From contig NZ_JMSZ01000016.1 of assembly GCF_000691225.1 (NCBI RefSeq), positions 310,001 through 374,000 of the forward strand: 64,000 bases of DNA, read 5' to 3'. Origin of the DNA: Nitrincola lacisaponensis (GTDB taxonomy: Bacteria; Pseudomonadota; Gammaproteobacteria; Pseudomonadales; Balneatricaceae). Numbering within the stretch: the first letter of the stretch is position 1; the number at the start of each line of letters is the position of its first letter. Of the stretch, positions 37,611 through 46,483 are shown piece by piece. The notes under the pieces were generated by a model. It was not told where the DNA came from. It was given only the letters and a program-made list of their open reading frames with translations, and ran no database searches. A program made the position numbers and the translations under genes.

Positions 37611-38549
37611 GCTGGCGAGGTAAATGGCCAGACTGAGTGTCAGCACAGAGCCCAGTGTGGTCGTCAGAATAATGTTGGCAGTCAGTTGGGCGTTGGCGCC
37701 CATGGTTTTGGCCATCACAAAACTGGCGGCTGCGGTCGGGCAGGCAAAGAGCACCATCATCACGGTCAGATCCTGACCTCTGAATCCGACCAGCCAGGCC
37801 CCTAAGGTCAGTATCAGGGGTAAAAAAAACAGTTTGGTACTGGTCGCCCAGAACGCCTGGCGTGAGCTGTCGCGCAGGCTTTTCATATTCAGCGTACCGC
37901 CGATTGCCAGTAGTGCCAAGGGTAGTGTCAGATTGGCAAAGTAGCGTCCCGTGGTGGCAACCACGTCCGGGAGTTTGATACCAAAATACGAAATAGGCAG
38001 TGCCAGTACGACGGCCAGAATCAGAGGGTTTTTTGCCACTTCTGCAAGGGTTGACCAGAGGCTGATTGACTGGCTGCTGCGTAGCGGGAATGTCAGGCAG
38101 ATAATTGCCAGCACGTTGTACATGGGAATCACCAGCGCCAGCAGCAAGGAAGCCTGAGCCAGTCCGGACTGACCGAACAGGTTAAAACTCACTGCCAGAC
38201 CAATAATGCCGTAATTGCTGCGGAAAGATCCTTGAATGAAGGCGCCCAGATCGGCGGGACTGTCAATCCAGCGTGCTGCCAGCCACCAGATCAGAGCGTA
38301 GCTGATCAGGGTCCCGATGATTACATAGCTGAGCTGCCCAGGGTTAAAAACAGCGTGAAAGTCCATCTGGGCAATCGACATGAACACCAGTGCCGGTAAG
38401 GTTACCGTAAACACCAGACGTGAACTGACATTGACAAAACCGGTATCGATAATCCCCAGGCGGCGCAACAGATAGCCCAGAAATACTATAAAGAAAATCG
38501 GTGTGACGATGGTGGCGGTAAAGCCCAATGCTTCAATATACAGGTCCAC
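37593..38549 (-). CDS. AEC-family transporter (auxin efflux carrier superfamily)
   Basis: A 318-residue inner-membrane carrier with about ten helices in two five-helix halves. It begins MDLYIEALGFTATIVTPIFF with GYLLRRLGIID after the first helix. The family includes malonate/malate permeases and other organic anion carriers; the substrate here is unknown. The start is GTG (38547-38549) with AGGA 8 bases upstream. Its 3' end overlaps moeB by 18 bases in convergent orientation. Confidence 0.85.
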   Translation of the reverse strand: MDLYIEALGFTATIVTPIFFIVFLGYLLRRLGIIDTGFVNVSSRLVFTVTLPALVFMSIAQMDFHAVFNPGQLSYVIIGTLISYALIWWLAARWIDSPADLGAFIQGSFRSNYGIIGLAVSFNLFGQSGLAQASLLLALVIPMYNVLAIICLTFPLRSSQSISLWSTLAEVAKNPLILAVVLALPISYFGIKLPDVVATTGRYFANLTLPLALLAIGGTLNMKSLRDSSRQAFWATSTKLFFLPLILTLGAWLVGFRGQDLTVMMVLFACPTAAASFVMAKTMGANAQLTANIILTTTLGSVLTLSLAIYLASLLGWV

Positions 38550-38581
38550 AGTATAATTCCTGATTCAGAAAAACAGCTGAT

Positions 38582-39079
38582 TTAGTTCGCATGCAAGCCA
38601 GGGTAGTCCAGTCTCAGGCAGCGTCCTGTTTGCGGGGCGCAGTCAGACCAGTGATCTATATCGAGTTGCAGTTGTAACACTGCACTGGTTGGAAAATGCG
38701 GTACTGTATCGCCTAGCAGGAAGCTGCCCAGGTCCTGCAGGCCAGGATTATGGCCCACCAGCATCAGGTGGTTGATGCTGTCTGGTTGTATCTGGATCTG
38801 TTCCAGCAGTGCTGTAGTGCAGGCCTCATAGCAGTCTGGGCATTCCTGGCAGTGTTCCAGTGGAATACTCAGTCGCTCAATAATCCTCTCTGCCGTCAGG
38901 CGTGTTCGGGTCGCTGGACTGAATAACAGTCTGTCAGGCTGAGCGCTGAAAGCGATGAGGCGTTCGCATAGAGCAGGAAGATCACGCTTTCCGCGTTTAT
39001 TTAACGGGCGCTCAAAATCCGGCAGATCTACTGCCTTCCAGCTGGATTTTGCATGACGTACCAGTGTCAGATATTTCAT
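38582..39079 (-). CDS. sixA: Phosphohistidine phosphatase SixA-like
   Basis: Small (165 residues) histidine-phosphatase-superfamily protein. The signature is LVRHAKSSW (phospho-accepting His8), followed by RPLNKRGKRDLP, the TRTRLTAERI motif and the second catalytic His in MLVGHNPGLQDL. SixA dephosphorylates phosphohistidine in HPt domains and in the nitrogen phosphotransferase system of E. coli. It lies 28 bases after the antiporter gene and is probably cotranscribed. Confidence 0.88.
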   Translation of the reverse strand: MKYLTLVRHAKSSWKAVDLPDFERPLNKRGKRDLPALCERLIAFSAQPDRLLFSPATRTRLTAERIIERLSIPLEHCQECPDCYEACTTALLEQIQIQPDSINHLMLVGHNPGLQDLGSFLLGDTVPHFPTSAVLQLQLDIDHWSDCAPQTGRCLRLDYPGLHAN

Positions 39080-39107
39080 TGCTGATTCACCTTGTGGGTG
39101 CTGTCAC

Positions 39108-40814
39108 TCAGGAAATTTTCAGGCCAACCCGGATAATGGTGTCGCCCTGCATCGCTTTTACCACCAGAGTTACTGGACCGATTTTTACCCGGTCACCGAC
39201 AACGGGATGATTTGGCAGTCGACTGGCTACATAGTCTGCCAGGCTTTGCTGTGAGTCGGCGCCTTCAACATCTATACCAAAGCTGGTTTGCAGATCTTTA
39301 ATCTGTATGGCGGCGTCCAGTTCGAACAGACCGAAAAAGACATTCTCCCGCAAGGCGGGGATGGACTCTGTTGAGCTGAACAAGCGCGCCAGAGCCGCTT
39401 CGGTGTCAACCGGACCGATAACAGCCAGACGGTCGCCGCCACTCAGTTTCAAGGTTTCTTGCCAGGGTATCAGCTGATCATTACGCAAAACGGCGCAGAC
39501 TACAATGCCATCGGGTAGGCGAATACCCGTCAAGGAGCGAGGCGGTGTCCAGTGTTCGCCATCCAGCTCAAACACCATCAGTTGATGTTGTGTATCATCA
39601 CTCCATTCCAGGGCTCTATGTTGCAGGGCTTTGGGTTCGGCAGGCAATTCCAGCTTTAACCAGCGCGCAGATGCGGCCAGCGTGGTGCCCTGTACCAGCA
39701 GTGACATAATCACCACAATAAAGGCGATGGTGGGGAACAGGTGGGCGCTGTCGATGCCTGCCATCAGCGGGAAGAGTGCCAGTACTATGGGTACGGCGCC
39801 GCGTAAACCTACCCAGGCGATGAATAGCTGCTCCTTGAAACGAAAACCGAATGGCCAGAGCGTCAGGGCAACAGCCAGTGGACGTGCAACCAGAATCAGC
39901 ACAGTACCCAGCAGCACCCCTTCCAGAATATGACTCATTTTCTCTTCCGGTGCCAGCAGCAGTCCAAGCATCAGGAACAGACACAATTGCGCCAGCCAGG
40001 CGAGGCCGTCGTGGACCTGAAGAATGTCCTCCATGCGCCGGACTTTACGGTTCCCGACGATAACGCCCATCAGATAGATGGCTAGAAAGCCACTGCCATC
40101 CAGAAGTGTGGTAGCTGAGAAAATGCTTAGTCCGGCAGCGGTGACCAGCAGGGGATAAAATGCATCAATGAGTGCAAAGCGCTTCAGCAGCCAGGCAAGC
40201 AGAAGGCCGCCAAGAACGCCGCCGATACCGCCGAGAGACAGTTGCTTGATCAATAACCAGACGGCTTCCAGTGCATTGGGTGGCGTTTCCTGAATGATCA
40301 GTTCCAGCAGAACGATGGTGAGGAAGATCGCCATCGGGTCATTGCTGCCGGATTCAATCTCCAGTGTGGCACTGACGCGCTGATTGAGTCGCAGTCCGCG
40401 GTTTTGCAGCAGTGCAAATACAGCGGCAGCGTCTGTTGAGGAGATAATGGTACCGATCAGCAATCCGTAGATCAGCGGAAGATCCAGTATCCATACGGCA
40501 GCCAGCCCCGTAATGGCTGCCGTGATGACGACACCGAGTGTCGCCAGCGTCAGGGCCGGTTTCAGACCGACCCGGAAGGTTTCTGCCCGGGTGCGCATGC
40601 CACCATCAAGCAAAATGATTGCCAGTGCCAGGTGCCCGACCATGAAAGTGGTTTCGGTATCTGCCGGTAACAGATGCCCAAAGCCGTTTTGTCCGGCCAG
40701 CATGCCGACCCCGAGAAACAGCAACAATACCGGTAAGCCGATACGGTTGGAGAGGGGGCTCAACAGAATGCTGATCATCAGCATCGCCGCGACAAAAAAC
40801 AGGGTCAGGATCAT
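39108..40814 (-). CDS. cvrA: Potassium/proton antiporter CvrA (NhaP2, CPA1 family)
   Basis: Inner-membrane cation/proton antiporter of 568 residues. The first 385 residues are about 12-13 helices with DGGMRTRAETFRVGLKPAL, the ion-site IISSTDAAAVFALL and ESGSNDPMAIFLT. A RCK-C/TrkA-C-like domain (about 400-480) and a CorC/HlyC-type domain (about 490-568) complete it, the architecture of E. coli CvrA/NhaP2. It removes K+ during osmotic change. Divergent from the thiolase gene. Confidence 0.92.
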   Translation of the reverse strand: MILTLFFVAAMLMISILLSPLSNRIGLPVLLLFLGVGMLAGQNGFGHLLPADTETTFMVGHLALAIILLDGGMRTRAETFRVGLKPALTLATLGVVITAAITGLAAVWILDLPLIYGLLIGTIISSTDAAAVFALLQNRGLRLNQRVSATLEIESGSNDPMAIFLTIVLLELIIQETPPNALEAVWLLIKQLSLGGIGGVLGGLLLAWLLKRFALIDAFYPLLVTAAGLSIFSATTLLDGSGFLAIYLMGVIVGNRKVRRMEDILQVHDGLAWLAQLCLFLMLGLLLAPEEKMSHILEGVLLGTVLILVARPLAVALTLWPFGFRFKEQLFIAWVGLRGAVPIVLALFPLMAGIDSAHLFPTIAFIVVIMSLLVQGTTLAASARWLKLELPAEPKALQHRALEWSDDTQHQLMVFELDGEHWTPPRSLTGIRLPDGIVVCAVLRNDQLIPWQETLKLSGGDRLAVIGPVDTEAALARLFSSTESIPALRENVFFGLFELDAAIQIKDLQTSFGIDVEGADSQQSLADYVASRLPNHPVVGDRVKIGPVTLVVKAMQGDTIIRVGLKIS

Positions 40815-40932
40815 AATGGCGTCGGTCCTTGGTCACTTGGGATCCTATTATGCCATAAACCCCTAGCAGCGCGGCGCCGGACTTTCTTTTTTGTGTAAAA
40901 GAGGCAATAGTTGAAGCGCCAGGTCAGTTCTA

Positions 40933-40949
40933 CTGAACAATATTGTTAC
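40933..40949. promoter_or_regulatory. Candidate operator CTGAACAATATTGTTAC upstream of thiolase
   Basis: Contains the perfect 12-base palindrome AACAATATTGTT (40936-40947), about 97 bases before the thiolase ATG. It differs by one base over 17 from a site upstream of etfB (52901-52917). A shared regulator of acyl-CoA degradation is inferred. Confidence 0.5.
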
Positions 40950-41045
40950 TCAGGCTGGCGGCTAGTGTTATTGAAGCGGGTGCCCGTATACGCGATGCTT
41001 TCGGTCATCTATATCCTGTATAAATGCAATAAAAAGGATCTTGTC

Positions 41046-42230
41046 ATGAAAACCCGTGACGTTTATGTCGTAGCAGCTGTCAGAACAGCGATTGGTGGTT
41101 TTGGTGGGTCGTTAAAAGATCATCCCCCTGCTGACTTGGCTGGAAAGGTGGTTGCGGAAGCCTTGACGCGCAGTGGTCTGGATGCCTCTCAGATAGGTCA
41201 TTGCGTATTTGGTAATGTGGTGCCGACGGAGCGTCGTGATCTGTATATGTCTCGTGTTGCCGCACTGCAGGGTGGCCTGCCTGACACTACGCCTGCGCTG
41301 ACGGTGAATCGTTTGTGTGGCAGCGGCCTGCAGGCGATTGTGACGGCCGCTCAGCAGATTGAGTTGGGCGTGTGCGAAGCCGCCGTTGCCGGTGGTGCTG
41401 AATCCATGAGTCGTACCAATTACTGGATGCCATCTGGCCGCTGGGGACAGCGTATGGGGGATGCCCAGGTGCTGGACTCAATGGTGGGTGCGCTGACCTG
41501 TCCGATGGAAAATGTCCATATGGGCGTCACTGCCGAGAATATCGCTGAAAAATGGCAGATCAGCCGTGAAGATCAGGATATGCTGGCGATGCAGAGTCAC
41601 TTGCGTGCACAGCAGGCGATAGAAGAGGGTCGGTTCAAATCTCAGATTTTACCCGTTGCGGTCAAAACGCGTCAGGGTGAACAGCTGTTCGATACGGATG
41701 AGCATCTGCGTTATAACTGCACACTGGATGATATGGCAAAATTACGCCCGGTGTTCCGTAAAGATGGCAGTGTCACGGCAGGTAATGCATCAGGTCTTAA
41801 CGATGCAGCCGCTGCCGTTGTACTGGTCAGTGGTGAGTTGCTGGAGTCCAGTGGTGCAAAGCCTATGGCGCGTCTGGTGGGTTACACCTTTGCTGGTGTT
41901 GAACCTCGCTATATGGGAATCGGGCCGGTACCCGCTGTGAAGTCACTCCTGGATCAGCATGGCTTGCAGGTTGGTGATATCGACCTGTGGGAGGTCAATG
42001 AAGCCTTTGCTGCACAGGCCTTGGCGGTGTTGCGTGATCTGGATCTGCCCAATGAGCGGGTAAATCCGAATGGCAGCGGTATTTCACTGGGGCACCCCAT
42101 TGGTGCCACGGGGGCGGTGATCAGTGTCAAGGCGCTTTACGAGCTGGAGCGTATCCATGGGCGCTACGCAGTCGTCACCATGTGTATTGGTGGAGGTCAG
42201 GGCATCGCTGCATTGTTTGAGCGCAGCTGA
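41046..42230 (+). CDS. Acetyl-CoA C-acyltransferase (thiolase family)
   Basis: Thiolase of 394 residues: nucleophile Cys91 in VNRLCGSGLQAI, His in GHPIGATGAV and second Cys in CIGGGQGIA. It either condenses two acetyl-CoA (PhaA/AtoB-like) or cleaves acetoacetyl- or ketoacyl-CoA. The sequence looks closer to the acetyl-CoA acetyltransferase branch than to FadA, which is encoded at 56823. The ATG at 41046 has AAGGAT upstream; a much longer in-frame start at 40911 is rejected. No polyhydroxyalkanoate genes are visible nearby. Confidence 0.9.
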   Translation: MKTRDVYVVAAVRTAIGGFGGSLKDHPPADLAGKVVAEALTRSGLDASQIGHCVFGNVVPTERRDLYMSRVAALQGGLPDTTPALTVNRLCGSGLQAIVTAAQQIELGVCEAAVAGGAESMSRTNYWMPSGRWGQRMGDAQVLDSMVGALTCPMENVHMGVTAENIAEKWQISREDQDMLAMQSHLRAQQAIEEGRFKSQILPVAVKTRQGEQLFDTDEHLRYNCTLDDMAKLRPVFRKDGSVTAGNASGLNDAAAAVVLVSGELLESSGAKPMARLVGYTFAGVEPRYMGIGPVPAVKSLLDQHGLQVGDIDLWEVNEAFAAQALAVLRDLDLPNERVNPNGSGISLGHPIGATGAVISVKALYELERIHGRYAVVTMCIGGGQGIAALFERS

Positions 42231-42279
42231 TGTTCGGTCCCCTGGTTTCAAAAAAAACTGACAGCGATACAACAATAAT

Positions 42280-43374
42280 ATGCTGAAAATGCGTGTGTTA
42301 CGTTTAATTCTGGTCGTGCTGGCGATATTGGTCATGCCGGTGTCAGCTGGTCTTCCTGACCGGCTGACGCAGACTGCTCCACAAACTGCTGCGGCGCATG
42401 CGGTGATGTTGACCGATCTTGCGCGGGCTGGAGAGCGCCTGGTCGCCGTGGGCGATTTCGGTGTGGTGCTCTATTCCGATGATCATGGCCAGGTTTGGCA
42501 ACAGGCTCAAGTGCCTGTTACAACGCTGCTGACGTCCATACACTTCACCTCGGACAATCAGGGCTGGATTACCGGTCATGATGGTGTGCTGTTATCCAGT
42601 GATGATGCGGGTATGACCTGGGTGGTGCGCCTGGATGGTGATCGTATCAATCAGTTGCGTATCGAGTCGCTGGAAGCGGCGCTTGGCGCTCTGACAGATG
42701 AACTGCTTGAGGACGATCCCTATCTTGAAGAGGATCTGGCTTTTGCGCTTGAAGATGCCGAGCTGGCTCAGGAAGAAGGCCCTGTTAATCCCTTGTTGAG
42801 CGTCTGGTTCCGTAACCCGGATGAAGGTTATCTGCTGGGTGCCTATGGTCTGGCGCTGCGGACGCGGAATGCCGGAGAAAGCTGGGAGTTTATCAGTGAA
42901 GAGCTGCCTAATCCGGATCAGTTGCATCTGAATGCGATTACTCAGCATGATGGTAGTCTGATTATTGCGGGTGAGGCCGGGTTGTTGATGCGTTCAGATG
43001 ATCAGGGTGACAGTTGGTACGAGCTGCCTTCTCCTTACAGTGGTTCTTTCTTTGATCTGCTGGCGCATGATCGCAGTCTCTATGCGCTGGGTTTGCGTGG
43101 GCATCTCTTTGAAAGTCTGGATGGCGGTTTTGAATGGCAGGCAGTGCCTGTTGATACCACTGTCAGTTTCATGGGTGGCTACAGCGACGGTCGGCTGCTG
43201 GCCATTACCGGACTGGGTGGCACGCTGCTAACGGCCAGTCAGGAGAGCTCGCTGCAGCCACTTGATCTCGGTGTGCGACGTCACTTCAATGCAGTGATCG
43301 CAACGCCAGAAGGTTGGGTGTTGGCAGGAGAGCAGGGCATCTTTCGTGTGAATTTCCAGGGAGTTGCTCAATGA
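42280..43374 (+). CDS. Ycf48/BNR-repeat exported protein
   Basis: A 364-residue exported beta-propeller-type protein. It has an N-terminal signal (LILVVLAILVMPVSAG) and repeated Ycf48/BNR-like strands such as VVLYSDDHGQVWQQA, VLLSSDDAGMTWVVR, RSDDQGDSWYELPS and ESLDGGFEWQAVP. An acidic insertion (about residues 140-170) interrupts the repeats. It overlaps the next MMPL/RND gene by ATGA. Pairs of Ycf48-like proteins and MMPL exporters recur in gammaproteobacterial lipid-related operons; the propeller may be a periplasmic partner of the exporter. Function not established. Confidence 0.85.
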   Translation: MLKMRVLRLILVVLAILVMPVSAGLPDRLTQTAPQTAAAHAVMLTDLARAGERLVAVGDFGVVLYSDDHGQVWQQAQVPVTTLLTSIHFTSDNQGWITGHDGVLLSSDDAGMTWVVRLDGDRINQLRIESLEAALGALTDELLEDDPYLEEDLAFALEDAELAQEEGPVNPLLSVWFRNPDEGYLLGAYGLALRTRNAGESWEFISEELPNPDQLHLNAITQHDGSLIIAGEAGLLMRSDDQGDSWYELPSPYSGSFFDLLAHDRSLYALGLRGHLFESLDGGFEWQAVPVDTTVSFMGGYSDGRLLAITGLGGTLLTASQESSLQPLDLGVRRHFNAVIATPEGWVLAGEQGIFRVNFQGVAQ

Positions 43375-45749
43375 AGCGCATGGCTGAACGTTTGTTGTTA
43401 CCTATTCGCCGTTCAGAGCAATGGGTTGAATATCTGCTGTTTCATCAGCGTCCCTGGGTTTTATCCCTGTTTGTGCTGGTGACGTTGATACTGGGCTGGC
43501 AGGCGGTGCAGATTCGTCCTGACGCCAGCTTCGTCAAAATGATTCCCGCCAGTCATCCCTATGTGGAAAACTATTTAACCTACCAGCAGGACCTGTCAGG
43601 TTTGGGGAATAGTGTTCGTGTGGCGGTGGCGACCACTGAAGATGATATCTTTAACGCGGATTTTCAGGATGTGCTGCGTCAGGTGACTGATGAGCTGTTC
43701 TTTATTCCGGGTGTGGATCGCGCTGCCATGCAATCGATCTGGACGCCAAATGTACGCTGGACCGAGGTGACAGAACAGGGTTTTGTCGGTGGCCCCGTGA
43801 TTCCGCCGGATTATGATGGCAGTGAAGCCAGTCTGGATCAGTTGCGTATCAATGTGCTGCGTTCAGGTCAGGTGGGGCGTCTGGTTGCCAATGACTTCCG
43901 TTCTGCAATTATCGAAGTGCCTTTGCTGGATTTCGATCCAGAGACTGGCGAACGGCTGGACTATCAGGCTTTTTCACAGCGTCTCGAACAGCGTGTTCGT
44001 GATGCTTATGTGACAGACTCAGTCAGTATTCACATTACCGGTTTTGCCAAAATTGTGGGTGACCTGATTGATGGTGCCAAGCAGGTAGCGCTGTTCTTTG
44101 CGCTGGCTATTCTGATTACCCTGGTATTGCTCTATCTCTATTCCCGCAGTATCAAGGGTACGCTGGTACCGCTGCTATGTTCGCTGATTGCCGTCATCTG
44201 GCAGCTGGGTTTGCTGAATGCATTGGGCTACGGGATTGATCCGTACTCCATGCTGGTGCCTTTCCTGGTCTTCGCCATTGCGGTGAGTCATGGTGTACAG
44301 ATTGTTAACGCCATACGTCTTGAAAGTCTCCAGGACCAGGATAAGTGGCGTGCAGCGCGCAGTGCTTTTCGCCTGCTGTATATTCCCGGGCTGACAGCGC
44401 TGGTCTCGGATGGTATTGGTTTCCTGACCCTGATGGTCATCGATATCCAGGTGATTCAGGAGCTGGCTGTTGCAGCCTCGTTGGGTGTAGCTGTGATTAT
44501 TCTGACTAACCTGTTGTTGCTGCCGCTGCTCATGTCTTACGTGGGTGTCGGCTCCCGGGCGATAGAGCATGCACGCCGACAGGCTGAACAGGGTGGTGAG
44601 CATTGGCGAGTATTGACCTGGTTTGCGACAACGCGTGGCGCTGCAACGGCATTGAGTGTGGCGGTTGTTTTGATGGTGCTCGGGCTGTATGTGGCTCAGG
44701 GGCTGCAGATCGGTGATTTGGATCGTGGGGCACCTGAGTTACGGGCAGACTCGCGTTACAATCAGGATAATGACTTTATTACCGCCAATTACTCCACCTC
44801 CAGTGATGTGTTTGTGGTCATGGCTGTCACCGCTGCGGATCAGTGCAGTGCTTTTGAAACCCTGTCATCGGTTGAGCGCTTTCAGTATGCCATGCAGTCT
44901 GTGCCAGGCGTGCAGTCCAGTGTCTCATTGGCTGATCTGTCAAAACGTATTACTGCCGGCTTGAATGAAGGTAATCCCAAGTGGCGTGCAATCAGTCGTA
45001 ATCAGTTTGTTATCAATGCTTCATTGGCCTATGTGCCAGGTGGGTTGATGAATGCAGACTGCTCTCTGCTCCCGGTTATTCTGTTCCTGGATGACCATAA
45101 GGCGGATACGCTGACCCGTGTCAGCCAGGCAGTCGAAACCTTTGCTGAAACCTATAACAGCGATGCGCTTGAATTTGTTTTGGCTGCCGGAAACAGTGGT
45201 TTTGAAGCGGCGACCAATCAGGTGATTGCGCGTGCACAGTACGAGATGCTGGCATGGGTATACGGGGTAGTGAGTTTGCTCTGTTTGCTGACCTTCCGTT
45301 CATTCAAGACTGTACTCTGTATCATTTTGCCACTGGCGTTGACCTCGCTGCTGTGTCAGGCACTGATGGCGATCCTGGGTATTGGTGTCAAGGTGGCGAC
45401 GCTGCCAGTGATTGCTCTGGGTGTCGGTATAGGTGTGGATTATGGTATCTATATCTACTCACGCTTGAGCAATTACCTTGAGCAGGGGTTGAGTCTGACC
45501 GATGCCTACTTTGAAACCTTGAAGACCACCGGGAAGCCGGTTGCTTTCACCGGTTTGACCTTGGCGATCGGTGTGGTTTTGTGGGTCTTTTCGCCTATCA
45601 AGTTTCAGGCGGACATGGGCATTCTGCTGACCTTCATGTTCTTGTGGAATATGCTCGGAGCCTTGATTTTGTTGCCAGCACTGACCGCTTTCCTGAAGCC
45701 TCATCCTGAGCTGACCTCCAGTCCGGAGCTGTTTGCACCTGATCGGTGA
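43371..45749 (+). CDS. MMPL/RND-superfamily exporter
   Basis: A 792-residue inner-membrane protein of the RND/MMPL/HpnN-like type with two repeats. Each has one helix, a large periplasmic loop, then a sterol-sensing-domain-like five-helix bundle (VPLLCSLIAVIWQLGLLNAL in repeat 1; ALGVGIGVDYGIYIYSRLSN with the proton-relay Asp in repeat 2). Such proteins export lipids or hydrophobic compounds. The ATG at 43371 overlaps the Ycf48-like stop. It is followed by an intrinsic terminator. The fatty-acid genes around it suggest a lipid substrate; that is inference. Confidence 0.9.
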   Translation: MKRMAERLLLPIRRSEQWVEYLLFHQRPWVLSLFVLVTLILGWQAVQIRPDASFVKMIPASHPYVENYLTYQQDLSGLGNSVRVAVATTEDDIFNADFQDVLRQVTDELFFIPGVDRAAMQSIWTPNVRWTEVTEQGFVGGPVIPPDYDGSEASLDQLRINVLRSGQVGRLVANDFRSAIIEVPLLDFDPETGERLDYQAFSQRLEQRVRDAYVTDSVSIHITGFAKIVGDLIDGAKQVALFFALAILITLVLLYLYSRSIKGTLVPLLCSLIAVIWQLGLLNALGYGIDPYSMLVPFLVFAIAVSHGVQIVNAIRLESLQDQDKWRAARSAFRLLYIPGLTALVSDGIGFLTLMVIDIQVIQELAVAASLGVAVIILTNLLLLPLLMSYVGVGSRAIEHARRQAEQGGEHWRVLTWFATTRGAATALSVAVVLMVLGLYVAQGLQIGDLDRGAPELRADSRYNQDNDFITANYSTSSDVFVVMAVTAADQCSAFETLSSVERFQYAMQSVPGVQSSVSLADLSKRITAGLNEGNPKWRAISRNQFVINASLAYVPGGLMNADCSLLPVILFLDDHKADTLTRVSQAVETFAETYNSDALEFVLAAGNSGFEAATNQVIARAQYEMLAWVYGVVSLLCLLTFRSFKTVLCIILPLALTSLLCQALMAILGIGVKVATLPVIALGVGIGVDYGIYIYSRLSNYLEQGLSLTDAYFETLKTTGKPVAFTGLTLAIGVVLWVFSPIKFQADMGILLTFMFLWNMLGALILLPALTAFLKPHPELTSSPELFAPDR

Positions 45750-45772
45750 CCTTTTACAGGCGTTCGCTGTTA

Positions 45773-45809
45773 AAATCCTGTTCATTGGAATGATGAACAG
45801 GATTTTTTT
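45773..45809 (+). terminator. Strong intrinsic terminator overlapping next gene's ribosome site
   Basis: A perfect 13-bp stem, AAATCCTGTTCAT (45773-45785) and ATGAACAGGATTT (45793-45805), then a T-run to 45809. The ATG of the next gene starts at 45810 and the AGGA in the 3' arm (45799-45802) is its only ribosome site. Confidence 0.88.
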
Positions 45810-46373
45810 ATGTTGAAGAAGTTACTCTTGCTGCTGTGTTGCAGCTGTGTCTTGTCAGTGCAGGCGCAATATGTACAGATCGAACAGGCGACCATCGAGG
45901 CCTACATCAGCAGTTTGCCGGATGTAGACGCGCTAGGTCAGCGTGTCGAGGCCAGTGGGCAGGTGGATCAGTGGTTTGTTGAGCTGGTACCGATGCCGGG
46001 AATGCCATTTAATCCACACCAGCAGGCAGTTGAGCGTATGGCTCAGCATGCACCTGCATATCATGCTGAATTGAACAAAATTGTTATAGGCTATGGCTTT
46101 ACCAGTGTGCAGCGTTGGGCAGAGATGGGTGATCGTGTGCTGCTGGCGTATGCGGCAGTAAAAGCAGAGCAGGAAAACCCGACGTTATGGCAGCTGGCCA
46201 GCCAGGAATATACTCAAGTCCCGGCAGAAATGGTCAGAATGTTGCCGGAAAACCTCAAGGATGAGGTCAATCAGGCCCTGACAATCACCCGTGCGCTGGT
46301 GTTGGCGCCACGTGCAGATCGTTATGCGATAGCCCCCTATATGACACAGCTGGATACGGCTTTACCACGCTAG
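45810..46373 (+). CDS. Secreted hypothetical protein
   Basis: Not recognised. It has 187 residues with a signal peptide (MLKKLLLLLCCSCVLSVQA, cleavage before QYVQ). The mature protein is mostly helical (LPDVDALGQRVEASGQVDQW; HAPAYHAELNKIVIGYGFTS; SVQRWAEMGDRVLLAYAAVK) and has no cysteines. It begins directly at the end of a terminator hairpin, whose 3' arm carries AGGA 7 bases before the ATG. It is therefore either poorly translated unless the hairpin opens, or driven from within. No partner gene suggests a role. Confidence 0.7.
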   Translation: MLKKLLLLLCCSCVLSVQAQYVQIEQATIEAYISSLPDVDALGQRVEASGQVDQWFVELVPMPGMPFNPHQQAVERMAQHAPAYHAELNKIVIGYGFTSVQRWAEMGDRVLLAYAAVKAEQENPTLWQLASQEYTQVPAEMVRMLPENLKDEVNQALTITRALVLAPRADRYAIAPYMTQLDTALPR

Positions 46374-46483
46374 ATCGGTTTTGTCAGTGATATTGGTAGC
46401 TTTTGTTATTGGTGTATTGCAGCGCTTCGTCCATCCTTTACCCATCAAGTGAGTACAATAACGATAAAGATGAGGTTTGCGTT

